28,278 nucleotides of DNA, from assembly GCA_002310055.1 (NCBI GenBank), contig DBXS01000035.1:1-28278 (forward strand), written 5' to 3'. Made by a program: the position numbers and the translations under genes. This DNA comes from Clostridiales bacterium UBA1206. GTDB lineage: Bacteria > Bacillota > Clostridia > Oscillospirales > CAG-382. Positions within the stretch are counted from its first letter, which is position 1. Each line of letters starts with the position of its first letter. Shown piece after piece: positions 5,801 to 14,128 of this stretch. The notes under the pieces were generated by a model. It was not told the DNA's origin, made no database searches, and was given only the letters and a program-made list of their open reading frames with translations.

Positions 5801-7591
5801 TTATTTTATAAGCTGAGTTATGAACAATCCGCCGACCACGGTGCGGTTCCTGAAGCCCACGCATTTTCCGGTTTCGGTGTCGTACCAGTCGGTGAGCGGC
5901 ACTCTGTCGGGCGTTTCGCGTATCATCCGCGCGATATGCGCGAAGACGCTCCTGAGATAAGCCTCGTCGCCCATTACCGAAGTCCAGGCAAGCCAGTCGA
6001 GCTTGGTATAAGCGGCGCGGCAATCGAGCGGCGTGCCGTAAGCGTTGGATCTTTCGGTATAAAGCGCGGTCTCGGAACCGTACAGCTCTTTGCCGAAAAG
6101 CCCCAGCGAATAGATCTTATCCCAAACGATATTGTATTTGAGGCTCCAGCCGTCGCGGTCGAAAGTGAGCGCGCTGGCGGCCCCGTTCTTGGTGTCGCGC
6201 ACCCAGTTCGCGGCGAATTCGCGCGCTTTGGCGGAATATTCTTCTACGCCGAACAGCTTGCCTAAACAGGCGAGCGCGACGATCGCTTTTAGGCTGAGGT
6301 TACAGTTCTTATCCAGATGCCCCGCAAAATCGTCGGTACAAAGCTGATTTGCCGGGCAATAGCCGAATTCCGTGAGGAAACGCGCCCATTTTTCGAAGAG
6401 CCCGCGGTATTCGTTAGCAAACGACATATCGCCGTCTTCGAACGCCGCGGCGGCGGCGCAGATTATGGCGTTCCCGCACTCTTCGACCGGCATCTGCAGA
6501 TCGAATATGTACTTGCCGTCCTTGCCGAGACCGTAGACCTGCTTTTCCAAAAGCGGGAACTGTCCGCAGTCGTGCGGCGCGAAATCAAACGTCCAGATAT
6601 CGCTCTTTGCGAATTCGAACAACGGTCTGAGCATACCGCGCACGAGTTCGGGCGCGTATCGAAGATAAAGCGGGATAGAAGGATATGTGACGTCGAGCGT
6701 GGCGGCGCAGCCGTTGCTGAAGCATTCTTTTGAAATAAAGAACGGCTTGCCGTCTTTGTGCGCCAGTTTGTGAGCGCCGACCGACTGTCTGCACGCCAGC
6801 GTGAGCGCGACCGCGTGGTCTTCACCGTGCGCGAGCAGCGCGGTCTCGAGCTCCTTATCGAACGCTTCGGCTTTTTTGAAGTTCTGACAGAACTCTTTGT
6901 CGTAAGCGCTGATCATATCGTTGAAATCGGCGTATTTGATCTTATAATACCCGTCGAGCTTTTCGCCCATAAAGGATATCGCCTTTACGCTGTCGTAGCC
7001 GAGCGTGAAATGATCGTTTTCGCCGCCTGTGAACGCGCCGATACGGCCGCCAGCCGCGTATGCGTTTTTATGGAGTATATGCAAATATCCCCATTTTGCG
7101 GTGCAGTCGTCGCCGCTTTCGCAAAGGATCTTCTGCGTTTGGGGCGAGAGCACGGCTTCGCCGCTGCACGACGCCGCAGCGGGGTCTTCGGCGCCGATCA
7201 GAGCGCCGTCGAGTTCGATATGCAGCTCCGCCGGAGCATCGGATTTGATGCTGGTATAAATATAACTGACAGGAACGGTGACCGACGCGAGATCGTCGAA
7301 GAAATACGGAGTGAAGAATCCCGCCTTCAGTTCCAAGCCATCGCCGGCGAATGAATATTCGGTAAAGTGAGCCGAAAACTCAACGCTTTTCTGCGCGAGC
7401 CTTTCGCACCCTTCGGGGCATTCGCCCATAAAGACGTATTTTTTGCCGCCTTTTAAGATATAGCCGTAAAGCCCCGCCCTTCTGCCCGTCCAGTGACGGG
7501 TGGGAGTCGTGAGCTCGTCTGCCATCGACCAGACGCTGAAAAACGGATCGCAGGTTATAAGCGGGTACGCCGCTGTTCTTGAACGCAACAT
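5801..7591 (-). CDS. GtaA/DUF4965-family glutaminase-like protein
   Basis: The 596-residue protein matches the GtaA-like family throughout. It has an N-terminal YPLITCDPFFSVWS (about residues 9-22), a central beta domain, the conserved NGCAATLDVTYPSIPLYL segment, and a C-terminal alpha/alpha-barrel half with WSLKYN at 482-487, YGTPLDCRAAYTKLDW and DWYDTETG at 568-575. Fungal GtaA is an extracellular glutaminase, but bacterial members often sit among glycoside hydrolases and their substrate is unsettled. No signal peptide is visible, so this one should act inside the cell. It is the last gene of a four-gene operon, 26 bases after the HerA-like gene, with an AAGGAAGG ribosome binding site. The glycosidase-like gene in the operon favours a carbohydrate or glyco-amino-acid substrate. 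Confidence 0.85.
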   Translation of the reverse strand: MLRSRTAAYPLITCDPFFSVWSMADELTTPTRHWTGRRAGLYGYILKGGKKYVFMGECPEGCERLAQKSVEFSAHFTEYSFAGDGLELKAGFFTPYFFDDLASVTVPVSYIYTSIKSDAPAELHIELDGALIGAEDPAAASCSGEAVLSPQTQKILCESGDDCTAKWGYLHILHKNAYAAGGRIGAFTGGENDHFTLGYDSVKAISFMGEKLDGYYKIKYADFNDMISAYDKEFCQNFKKAEAFDKELETALLAHGEDHAVALTLACRQSVGAHKLAHKDGKPFFISKECFSNGCAATLDVTYPSIPLYLRYAPELVRGMLRPLFEFAKSDIWTFDFAPHDCGQFPLLEKQVYGLGKDGKYIFDLQMPVEECGNAIICAAAAAFEDGDMSFANEYRGLFEKWARFLTEFGYCPANQLCTDDFAGHLDKNCNLSLKAIVALACLGKLFGVEEYSAKAREFAANWVRDTKNGAASALTFDRDGWSLKYNIVWDKIYSLGLFGKELYGSETALYTERSNAYGTPLDCRAAYTKLDWLAWTSVMGDEAYLRSVFAHIARMIRETPDRVPLTDWYDTETGKCVGFRNRTVVGGLFITQLIK

Positions 7592-7617
7592 ATACAGTTT
7601 CCTTCCTTTTGGCGGTA

Positions 7618-9156
7618 TTATTTGGATTTTCCGAAAAGCGTTTCGAGCAGGCCTCTGCCCAGAGTCGAGCCTAAGTTCCCGCCCAGTTTTTTGCCCAGGC
7701 TGCCGAAATTGGAGCCGAGCAGTTTGCCGGCTTCCCTGCCGAGAGTGCTTCCCGTGGTCTTGGCAGTCTTGGAAAGCGTGCTCTTTTTAGTCGTCTTCTT
7801 CTTAGAAGTTCCTTTTTCTTCTTTTTCCTTTTTCTTGGCTTCTTCGACGGCCTGCTGCTGTTCGGCGTTGATCTGGGTTATGGTCTCGTAAGCAGATTCG
7901 TTATCTACCGATTCGGCGTATTTGCCGTACAGCGGAGTCGCGTAGATCCCGTAAGCGCGTTCCTCGTCCGCCACGGCGCCGAAAGAACACCTGGGCGGAA
8001 GGATATACGCCTTTTCTGCGACTCCCGGGATCCCGCGTTCGTCCAAAAACGACACGATCGCTTCGCCGGTGCCGAGATTGAGTATTTCGTCGTAGGTCTT
8101 GAATTTGGGATTTATGCGGAACGATTCGGCTGCCGCGCGCACCGCTTTCTGGTCGGACGGAGTGTAGGCGCGGAGCCCGTGCTGGATCTTGTTGTTGAGC
8201 TGCGCGAGCACGCCGTTGGGGATGTCGCGCGGGTTCTGAGTGCAGAAATATATGCCGATCCCCTTCGACCGGATGAGCTTGACCACCTGCTCTATCTTTT
8301 CGAGCAGGGCTTTCTGCGCGTCCTTGAAAAGCAGATGCGCTTCGTCGAAGAAGAACACGAGCTTGGGCTTTTCGGGGTCGCCGACTTCGGGCATCGTTTC
8401 GAACAGTTCCGAAAGCATCCACAGCAAAAACGTGGAATAGAGTTTTCCGTTGTTTATGAGCGAGGAGCAGTCGAGCACGTGGATCATTCCCCTGCCTTCG
8501 CCGTCGGTGTTTATCCAGTCGGTTATGTCGAGTCCGGGTTCGGCGAAGAACGTATCACCGCCTATGGATTCGAGCGCGACGATGGAACGCGTTATAACGC
8601 CAACGGAAGCGCTGCTGATCTTGCCGTAGTCTTCGGCGAAATCGCTTGCGTGGCGGTCGATATATGCGAGCAGCGATTTGAGGTCCTTGGTATCTATGAG
8701 CAAAAGGTCGTTGTCGTCGGCTATCTTGAACACCACCGAAAGGATATCGGTCTGCGTATCGTTCAGGCCGAGTATGCGCGAAAGCAGCAGCGGACCCATT
8801 TCGGACACCGTGGTGCGCAGCTGGATCCCATTTTTGCCGTATACGTCCCAGAATGTCACGGGGTAACCGGTGTATTCAAAACCTGCTTCCGCAAGCTTGA
8901 AACGCTCTATGCGCTTTTGCATATCGGCGGTATCCGTGCCGGGATTCATAAGCCCCGCGATATCGCCTTTGACGTCCGCCATAAACACGGGGACGCCCAT
9001 TTCGCTGAACGTTTCGGCAAGCACTTTGAGCGTGACCGTCTTACCGGTGCCGGTCGCGCCGGAAACGAGCCCGTGGCGGTTTGCCATAGAAGGAAGCATA
9101 AATATATTTTCGCCTTCGGCGTTGTTCGCCACCCAGATCCTGTTGTCTTTGAGCAT
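7618..9156 (-). CDS. HerA-like/DUF853 family ATPase (YjgR type)
   Basis: The 512-residue protein has a Walker A GATGTGKT at 33-40, the family's MADVKGDIAGL at 59-69, a Walker B FFFDEAH at 268-274 and a sensor-like FCTQNPRDIP. This set is typical of the HerA/FtsK-superfamily DUF853 ATPases. Residues about 430-465 are lysine/glutamate-rich and likely disordered. The tail has repeated G-S-L-G-K-L-G segments, also a family habit. Known HerA proteins are hexameric DNA-translocating ATPases, but the role of DUF853 members is unproven, and no NurA nuclease is near. It lies between the glycosidase-like and glutaminase-like genes with 15- and 26-base gaps, which does not suggest DNA repair. AGGAA precedes the ATG. 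Confidence 0.85.
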   Translation of the reverse strand: MLKDNRIWVANNAEGENIFMLPSMANRHGLVSGATGTGKTVTLKVLAETFSEMGVPVFMADVKGDIAGLMNPGTDTADMQKRIERFKLAEAGFEYTGYPVTFWDVYGKNGIQLRTTVSEMGPLLLSRILGLNDTQTDILSVVFKIADDNDLLLIDTKDLKSLLAYIDRHASDFAEDYGKISSASVGVITRSIVALESIGGDTFFAEPGLDITDWINTDGEGRGMIHVLDCSSLINNGKLYSTFLLWMLSELFETMPEVGDPEKPKLVFFFDEAHLLFKDAQKALLEKIEQVVKLIRSKGIGIYFCTQNPRDIPNGVLAQLNNKIQHGLRAYTPSDQKAVRAAAESFRINPKFKTYDEILNLGTGEAIVSFLDERGIPGVAEKAYILPPRCSFGAVADEERAYGIYATPLYGKYAESVDNESAYETITQINAEQQQAVEEAKKKEKEEKGTSKKKTTKKSTLSKTAKTTGSTLGREAGKLLGSNFGSLGKKLGGNLGSTLGRGLLETLFGKSK

Positions 9157-9171
9157 AGCGGTGTTCCTTTC

Positions 9172-11352
9172 TTATTCGAGGACCGCGAGCAGGTAGCCCG
9201 CGAACGTCCCTTTGGGGATTTCGATATATATTCTGCCGTTTTCGCACCTTATATCCGCGCTCTTTTCGCCTTCGAATTCGGGCGAATAAAGCCTTGCGCG
9301 CGTATACGTGCGTCCGCCGGAACTGACCGAAGCGGCAATATCGCCGAGCTTTTCAGCGCCTTTTACGAACGGCGGGACCGGAAGGCGCGAATTGGTGAAC
9401 GTATCGTGATCTTGGATAAATCCTTTTGTATTGACGAAATGCAGCACGGTTCCGCATTCCGTTTCGAACGCCGAGACCAGTACGTTTTCGTCGCTGCAGG
9501 TCGTAAATCCGCCGCCGATGAGCAGTTTGAGCAGCGCGCCGTCGTACGCGCGCATATCGCCGATATACGAGCGGTCGCAGGGCGTTTTTTCGCCGCGCGG
9601 CCAGACCGCGGGCTGGATGGGATGATCGGAAATTTCGGACGCGTGATATATGACGCTGCCTTTGCCGATCTTTTCTTCCACGCAGAGCACTTCGCCGTTT
9701 TCGCCGCGGGCGACGACTTCGCCGCAGACGGTATCGAAGACGTATTTTCCGTACGCGTTTTCGAACGTTTCCCGGCGTATGTATTCGCGTCCGGAATAAT
9801 CCGCGCGTTTCAACTTGGAACGCATACCGAGCAGGCGCGTTTTTTCTTCGATCCCGCGCTCGCCGCAGTTTTCGTCCCTGCCGGCGAATTCGCCGAGCAC
9901 TATAAGCCTGCCGCCGTTGTATACGTAATCCCTTAGTTTTTTGGCTTCGGTATCGCTTACCGAATAAACGTACGGCATAATTATGACCGGGAACGCCGAA
10001 AGCGTTTCCGCGCCGTCGGTGCCGAAGACCATATCGCAGCAAACGCCGCTGACGTACGCCGATTCAAGGTACGCCATAAACGGCTTCATATATTTCTGCG
10101 GCGCGTCTTTATCGGAATAATCGCGCGTTTCGGGCGAAAACCAGAACGCGGCGTCGGCGCGCTTGCGCGGGTCGCGGAAAAGCGAAACGTGTTTCTTTTC
10201 AAAATCGCGCATCGGGCGGTCGAACACCGAGCGCGGGTCGCCGCCGGTGCCGGTGTAAAGCTGTCCCCACGAGCGGCACAGCGCCCACGCGGCGTAAGCA
10301 GAATCCGCCGTCTGCGGATACATCATCGCCATAGGAGACTTGCCGTTGCGCTTTGCCATCGCAAAGCGGTGGATCGCTTCGCCTGCGAAGCAAACGAACG
10401 AATCCTTTATTATCCCGCAGCATTCCTGGAATATGAAATCCCAGAGCTTCTGCGCGGGCTCGAACCCGTAACAGGTGGTGTCGAACGGCAGAACCTCGGC
10501 GCAGTACGCGGGGCGCATGGGGCGGAACCCTATGCTTTTGTAGCGCTCGTCCATACGGAAATGGAAATCGCCGCTCTGTTTCTTTTTGAACTTCTTCCAC
10601 GCTATATAATCGGGGCGCTCGTAATGCTCGAAGAATTCGCCCCAATGCTCTTTGTCGGGCAGCTCGTACCCGGTCTCTTCGCGGAATTTGGCGCGGCAGT
10701 ATTCGCAGGTGCAGGAGTTGCCGCCGCCGAACCACTGCACGTCGTCGTTCATTATACCGTCTATATGCGCTTTTTCTATAATTCTGCGTACATGTCCCCA
10801 GTACGCCTCTTCGTAGACGGGATGATTGAAGCAATGCGCGTTGCCGTCATAATGCTTGAATATCCAGTGCACGTCTTTGCCTTCTGTATGGATATACGAA
10901 GAAAGACAGGGCTTTCCGGTGGAACCGTCGATTTGCGCGAATTCGTCTGGATGAACGCCCGAAGGAGTGAGACAGGTCTCGCAGTTTTTGCGGAAATCCG
11001 GATAACTCGCAAACTGCGTTCCGGGAGCGAGATTCTTTTCCCAGAACGTTTCGGGATCTACCGGGCGGTAGGTTAGGTGCGTGGAATGATGCTCGATGAC
11101 CTTGATCCCCTTTTTATGGAACGCGCGGGTGAAACGCGCGATAAAATCTTCTATATCGTCCCAGTACGCCATAAACGAAAAGCGGAAATGGGCGCCGAAC
11201 AGTATGACCGCCGTCACGCCGTTGGCTGAATAAAGCTCCGCTGCGGCGTCGAGGTCTTTTTCGGTGAACTCATATATCGCTCTGCCGTCGTAGTGATACC
11301 AGCCGAAACGCTCTTCCCAGGGGGTGGATAGTACCGCATCATTATTTTGCAT
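9172..11352 (-). CDS. Putative glycoside hydrolase, TIM barrel with beta-galactosidase trimerisation-like domain
   Basis: From the start at 11352 the protein has 726 residues. Residues about 1-350 look like a retaining-glycosidase TIM barrel: ERFGWYHYDGRAIYEF, VIEHHSTHLTYR and the NDDVQWFGGGNSC strand. The C-T-C-E-Y-C-R motif next to REETGYELP is typical of GH42-like uncharacterised hydrolases. Residues about 430-540 (FPVIIMPYVYSVSD through GGRLIVLGEF) resemble the trimerisation domain of beta-galactosidases. A beta-rich C-terminal domain follows. The exact substrate cannot be assigned. A GGAGG at 11359-11363 decides the start over the longer in-frame ATG at 11457, which lies inside the previous gene. 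No signal peptide is visible, so intracellular. It is the second gene of the operon. Confidence 0.75.
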   Translation of the reverse strand: MQNNDAVLSTPWEERFGWYHYDGRAIYEFTEKDLDAAAELYSANGVTAVILFGAHFRFSFMAYWDDIEDFIARFTRAFHKKGIKVIEHHSTHLTYRPVDPETFWEKNLAPGTQFASYPDFRKNCETCLTPSGVHPDEFAQIDGSTGKPCLSSYIHTEGKDVHWIFKHYDGNAHCFNHPVYEEAYWGHVRRIIEKAHIDGIMNDDVQWFGGGNSCTCEYCRAKFREETGYELPDKEHWGEFFEHYERPDYIAWKKFKKKQSGDFHFRMDERYKSIGFRPMRPAYCAEVLPFDTTCYGFEPAQKLWDFIFQECCGIIKDSFVCFAGEAIHRFAMAKRNGKSPMAMMYPQTADSAYAAWALCRSWGQLYTGTGGDPRSVFDRPMRDFEKKHVSLFRDPRKRADAAFWFSPETRDYSDKDAPQKYMKPFMAYLESAYVSGVCCDMVFGTDGAETLSAFPVIIMPYVYSVSDTEAKKLRDYVYNGGRLIVLGEFAGRDENCGERGIEEKTRLLGMRSKLKRADYSGREYIRRETFENAYGKYVFDTVCGEVVARGENGEVLCVEEKIGKGSVIYHASEISDHPIQPAVWPRGEKTPCDRSYIGDMRAYDGALLKLLIGGGFTTCSDENVLVSAFETECGTVLHFVNTKGFIQDHDTFTNSRLPVPPFVKGAEKLGDIAASVSSGGRTYTRARLYSPEFEGEKSADIRCENGRIYIEIPKGTFAGYLLAVLE

Positions 11353-11381
11353 CGTCGTCCTCCGTATTCGGCATACCCGGT

Positions 11382-11876
11382 TCAGTTTTCGAATCTGCCG
11401 CCGCATTCGGGGCAGAATTTTGCGCCTTCCGTCCTGCGCGTGCCGCACATACGGCAAAATTTATCCGCGTCCGCGGCGGGCTTTTCATTGGCAGCGGGGC
11501 CTGCGCCGTAAGCGCGCCCGAATTCTTTGGCGAACGCCTGATTTGATTCCGGCGTGAGCCAGAACGCGCGCACGCAGACAGACGAAACGACGCCGAGTTT
11601 TTCAAGTTCCGAAGCAAGAAGGCCGGCGAGCACGGACTCTTTATCGGCGCGGCGCGCCACGCCGTCGCCCTTTGGAAAAGCCGAAAGGCTTTTACCGATA
11701 AGCCCGGATATTGAAGCGAACAGTTCTCTTTTTAAGGCTTCGAAACTCGCGTAACGGTTTTCGTCATATTCACGGACTTGTGATTCGAGAGCGACGAACG
11801 CTTCGAGTTCCAGCCCGGCTTTTTCGGTAAACCTTACGGGAGCGGGGGTCCCGAATTTTATAACAGGATACGCCAT
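11382..11876 (-). CDS. Zinc-ribbon protein of unknown function
   Basis: The 164-residue product has an N-terminal domain (residues about 1-125) of mixed helix and strand without recognised motifs, starting VIKFGTPAPVRFTEKAG. A short Ala/Gly/Pro-rich linker leads to a C-terminal zinc ribbon with C141, C144, C155 and C158 (FCRMCG and FCPECGGRF). The tail closely resembles the ribbons of the SPFH protein encoded at 23230-24555. No membrane helix or signal peptide is visible. It is the promoter-proximal gene of the minus-strand operon, 29 bases before the glycosidase-like gene. A GGGAA ribosome binding site supports the start. The ribbon suggests a protein-protein or nucleic acid contact, but no function is assigned. 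Confidence 0.8.
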   Translation of the reverse strand: MAYPVIKFGTPAPVRFTEKAGLELEAFVALESQVREYDENRYASFEALKRELFASISGLIGKSLSAFPKGDGVARRADKESVLAGLLASELEKLGVVSSVCVRAFWLTPESNQAFAKEFGRAYGAGPAANEKPAADADKFCRMCGTRRTEGAKFCPECGGRFEN

Positions 11877-11938
11877 TTGTATTCCCTTTCGTGTTCCGGC
11901 GCGCAGAACGCCGTCTATAATCTGAAATATGTATTATC

Positions 11939-11967
11939 ATTATACATATAACGCGCGGCAAAATCAA
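11939..11967 (-). promoter_or_regulatory. Promoter of the zinc ribbon-glycosidase-HerA-glutaminase operon
   Basis: TTGATT (11962-11967, minus strand), a 17-base spacer and TATAAT (11939-11944) lie about 63 bases upstream of the first start codon. No other good promoter is seen within the operon down to 5801. Confidence 0.65.
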
Positions 11968-12018
11968 TGCAAAAAGCATATATTTACGCAAAAATTCAGC
12001 AAAAAACAAACAAGGTTG

Positions 12019-12047
12019 TTGAAAACCCCGCAAACGGATGATATAAT
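12019..12047 (+). promoter_or_regulatory. Promoter of the hypothetical-Nudix operon
   Basis: TTGAAA (12019-12024), 17 bases, then TATAAT (12042-12047) preceded by TGA. The architecture is the same as that of the promoters at 4890 and 24625. Confidence 0.8.
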
Positions 12048-12089
12048 TATCGCAGACGGACAGATATACGCGAAACGGAGACACGCGAT

Positions 12090-12521
12090 ATGAGCGAGTT
12101 GAAATTCAAATACGTGCGCATCCAGGGCAAGGAGCTTGCCAAAAACACCATGCACGCAAAGGGCGTTTTCAGTATGTGCTGGCAGCTAATCCAGAACGAC
12201 GTTATGGACGAGGAAGACGCTTCGCTGTTCAAAGAAATAGACGGCTGGTTTGCCGAAAACCTTCCCTGGCCGCCTCAGTGCAAAAACCGCGAACCGGTGG
12301 TCTGCTGGTTCAAGACCGAAAACTCGAAGGAAATGCTCAAAATGATCCGTCCGGCGCTTTGGCTGCTCGACCGCTACGATCACCCGTATTTCCTCGTATA
12401 TACCAATTCCCCGGGCGAGATTGTTTATGAAGACCAGTATCAGATAGCCGCCAAAGCGGACGGTTACCTGACTATAGAAGAGCTCCAGCCTTCGTGGTCG
12501 CCCGAAGATAACGAAGAATAA
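12090..12521 (+). CDS. Conserved hypothetical protein
   Basis: The 143-residue protein has no recognised domain name. It is acidic and rich in Trp, Tyr and Pro, with notable segments WFAENLPWPPQCKNREP, VVCWFKTENSKEMLKMIRP and YFLVYTNSPGEIVYEDQYQ, which look like a compact conserved alpha/beta fold. No signal peptide or membrane helix is present. GGAG precedes the ATG. The gene shares a promoter and a 11-base gap with the Nudix hydrolase gene, whose ribosome binding site starts in this gene's stop codon, so they are surely co-translated. A supporting role to the Nudix enzyme is inference from position only. Confidence 0.8.
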   Translation: MSELKFKYVRIQGKELAKNTMHAKGVFSMCWQLIQNDVMDEEDASLFKEIDGWFAENLPWPPQCKNREPVVCWFKTENSKEMLKMIRPALWLLDRYDHPYFLVYTNSPGEIVYEDQYQIAAKADGYLTIEELQPSWSPEDNEE

Positions 12522-12532
12522 GGAGTTCGTAT

Positions 12533-12943
12533 ATGGAGGGAAAGACGCTCTGCGCGGCGGTGGGGATACTTGTAAACGGCGATAAAACGCTTTTGCTCCA
12601 CCGCAAGAACCCGCCCTTCTGCTGGTGTCCGCCCGGCGGGCGCGTGGAAACAGGCGAATCATACGAAGACGCAGCAAAGCGCGAAGTGTACGAAGAGACA
12701 GGTATTGCATGCCGTCCGCTGATCCCGGTAGAAGAATGGGACGGGATCCATGAAGGCTCCCCTATGCACAGCGTCACGTATGTTTGCGAATGCGGCAGCG
12801 AAGACGTGGCGCTTTCCGACGAGCACGACGACTTTTGCTGGGTGGCGATAAAAGATATTGAACAATGGAAAGACAAGACCGATTTCGACGTGTCGCGCTG
12901 GGGCAGATATATCGACCGCGCGAAGAAACAAAAGAATACCTAA
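12533..12943 (+). CDS. Nudix hydrolase (MutT-like)
   Basis: The 136-residue protein carries a complete Nudix box from G36 to I58: GRVETGE, seven residues, then REVYEETGI. The metal-binding glutamates are E51, E54 and E55. A hydrophobic first strand and LLLHRK precede it, and the C-terminal half ends in a basic helix. Length is typical of a single-domain MutT-like enzyme, which would hydrolyse a nucleoside diphosphate-linked compound in the cytosol. The substrate cannot be read from the sequence. TAAGGAG, overlapping the upstream stop, is its ribosome binding site. A terminator follows 33 bases after the stop. Confidence 0.92.
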   Translation: MEGKTLCAAVGILVNGDKTLLLHRKNPPFCWCPPGGRVETGESYEDAAKREVYEETGIACRPLIPVEEWDGIHEGSPMHSVTYVCECGSEDVALSDEHDDFCWVAIKDIEQWKDKTDFDVSRWGRYIDRAKKQKNT

Positions 12944-12976
12944 ACGCGTGACGGCTGAACGGCGGCAAAAGCAAAT

Positions 12977-13008
12977 AAAAGGCGGGGATATTTCCCTGCC
13001 TTTTTCGG
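12977..13008 (+). terminator. Rho-independent terminator between convergent genes
   Basis: A 12-bp stem with one G-T pair (12977-12988 with 12993-13004), a 4-base loop and a run of T ends the Nudix operon. The A-run on its left side lets it also terminate the convergent SDR gene, which stops at 13013. Confidence 0.85.
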
Positions 13009-13012
13009 TTTA

Positions 13013-13927
13013 TTAAGTTACTTGCGCTTTTGTTTTTTCTTCCCTGCCGGAGTTCACTTTTTCCACTGCGTTTTGCGTGAATTCGATGAGCGGATCGATA
13101 TCGCGCAAGGCGCGTTTGCATTTTTTGTTGACTTTTGGGTATCCCCAGCCGCCGAAAAGTTTGCCCGGCCCCACCACGCTGCCTTCCGGGACGTCGCCCG
13201 CGAGTATCACAGCCGCCGAAAGCGAGGATTTTTCGGTGGAATTGAACGGCATTATCTTTGCCAGAAAATATATCCTGCCAAAGACGTGGGAAGCGATCTG
13301 CGTGATAGTTATCCCCGGATGGCTCATAAACACGCTTATGTTCGTGCCGGAGTATTTGCGGAACAGGTATTCCGAATACCGCGCAAGGCACAGCTTGGAC
13401 CGCGAATAAGCGCCTTTTTCGCTGAAAAATCGGTCGAATCTGACTTTAGCGACCTTGTGTATTATGGATATAGTGTTTATATACGCCACGCCGTGTCCGA
13501 GCTGCGCGAGCTTGGGCAGGATCTTTTCGCTGAGATAATAAACGCCGATATAGTTAGTTCCCATAACAAGGTCAAAACCCTGTTTAGTGGTCTCGCCCGG
13601 GTGCATAAACACGCCCGCGTTATTGATGAAAACGTCGACGTCGGGCAGTTTATCGGCGAATTTGTCGATTGAATCGAAATCCGAAATGTCGAGACTCATC
13701 ACGCGGATATCGGCGTTCGGGTATTCGGAAAGCAGTTTTTCACGGGCGGCGTTCGCCTTTTCGGCGCTGCGGCACGCCATTATCACACGCGCGCCGAGGT
13801 ATATGAGTATCTCGGCCGTTTTGTATCCCACGCCGCTGTTCGCGCCGGTGATCAGCACGGTCTTGCCCGCAAGCGAACGCGTGCATTTTTTGCTTAAGAA
13901 TTTTACCGTCTTTTTTGAAAGTCCCAT
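13013..13927 (-). CDS. Short-chain dehydrogenase/reductase (SDR) family oxidoreductase
   Basis: The 304-residue protein is a classical SDR with a Rossmann fold. The cofactor loop T27-G-A-N-S-G-V-G34 is followed by ACRS at 51-54, whose arginine suggests NADP(H). NNAG is at 102-105. The catalytic set is N125, S154, Y174 and K178 (YSRSK). Length and the C-terminal loop resemble retinol dehydrogenase/WW-domain-oxidoreductase-like SDRs, though the substrate is unknown. The last 20 residues are charged. The gene stands alone: promoter at 13981-14009, a palindrome over the likely start site, and a terminator shared with the Nudix operon. GGACG lies before the ATG, a modest ribosome binding site. Confidence 0.92.
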   Translation of the reverse strand: MGLSKKTVKFLSKKCTRSLAGKTVLITGANSGVGYKTAEILIYLGARVIMACRSAEKANAAREKLLSEYPNADIRVMSLDISDFDSIDKFADKLPDVDVFINNAGVFMHPGETTKQGFDLVMGTNYIGVYYLSEKILPKLAQLGHGVAYINTISIIHKVAKVRFDRFFSEKGAYSRSKLCLARYSEYLFRKYSGTNISVFMSHPGITITQIASHVFGRIYFLAKIMPFNSTEKSSLSAAVILAGDVPEGSVVGPGKLFGGWGYPKVNKKCKRALRDIDPLIEFTQNAVEKVNSGREEKTKAQVT

Positions 13928-13963
13928 AGAAGCACGTCCTTATGCAAAAGAATAAAACGATAT

Positions 13964-13981
13964 TACTTTTTGCAAAAAGTA
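13964..13981. promoter_or_regulatory. Perfect 18-bp palindrome at the SDR start site (operator candidate)
   Basis: TACTTTTTGCAAAAAGTA is a perfect inverted repeat. It abuts the TATAAT at 13981-13986 and covers the predicted transcription start near 13974. Position and symmetry fit a repressor operator for the SDR gene. No regulator gene is adjacent. Confidence 0.5.
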
Positions 13982-14009
13982 TTATAATGTAACGCGGGCT
14001 AAAAAGCAA
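13981..14009 (-). promoter_or_regulatory. Promoter of the SDR gene
   Basis: TATAAT (13981-13986, minus strand) lies 17 bases from a weak -35, TTGCTT (14004-14009). The leader is about 45 bases. Confidence 0.55.
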
Positions 14010-14020
14010 GAGCCAAATAA

Positions 14021-14128
14021 AAAAACGCGTTCCTTCATACGCGAAGCGTATATCATCCGTTCCGGCGCCCCAAGGGGCCCCCGAAACGAGCGAAGCAAGT
14101 TTTGGGGAATGGGCGGAACGGATATCAT
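14021..14128. repeat. Structured intergenic element, possible dispersed repeat
   Basis: Three inverted repeats pack into about 100 bases. A small hairpin lies at 14037-14042/14046-14051 (ATACGC-GAA-GCGTAT). An outer 10-bp stem, 14055-14064 with 14114-14123 (ATCCGTTCCG/CGGAACGGAT), encloses an inner 9-bp stem at 14079-14087 with 14099-14107. The element sits between the tRNA terminator and the SDR promoter. The form suggests a REP- or MITE-like unit or a small structured RNA. Its copy number in the genome is unknown. Confidence 0.5.

Noticed and set aside
8179..9936. 585-codon plus-strand frame across the HerA-like and glycosidase-like genes
   Set aside because: It is antisense to two well-supported genes and spans their boundary. 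No domain or ribosome binding site is seen, so it is a composition artefact.
9172..11457. Longer start of the glycosidase-like gene at 11457
   Set aside because: The extra 35 residues lie inside the zinc-ribbon gene in another frame and lack a ribosome binding site. GGAGG supports 11352.
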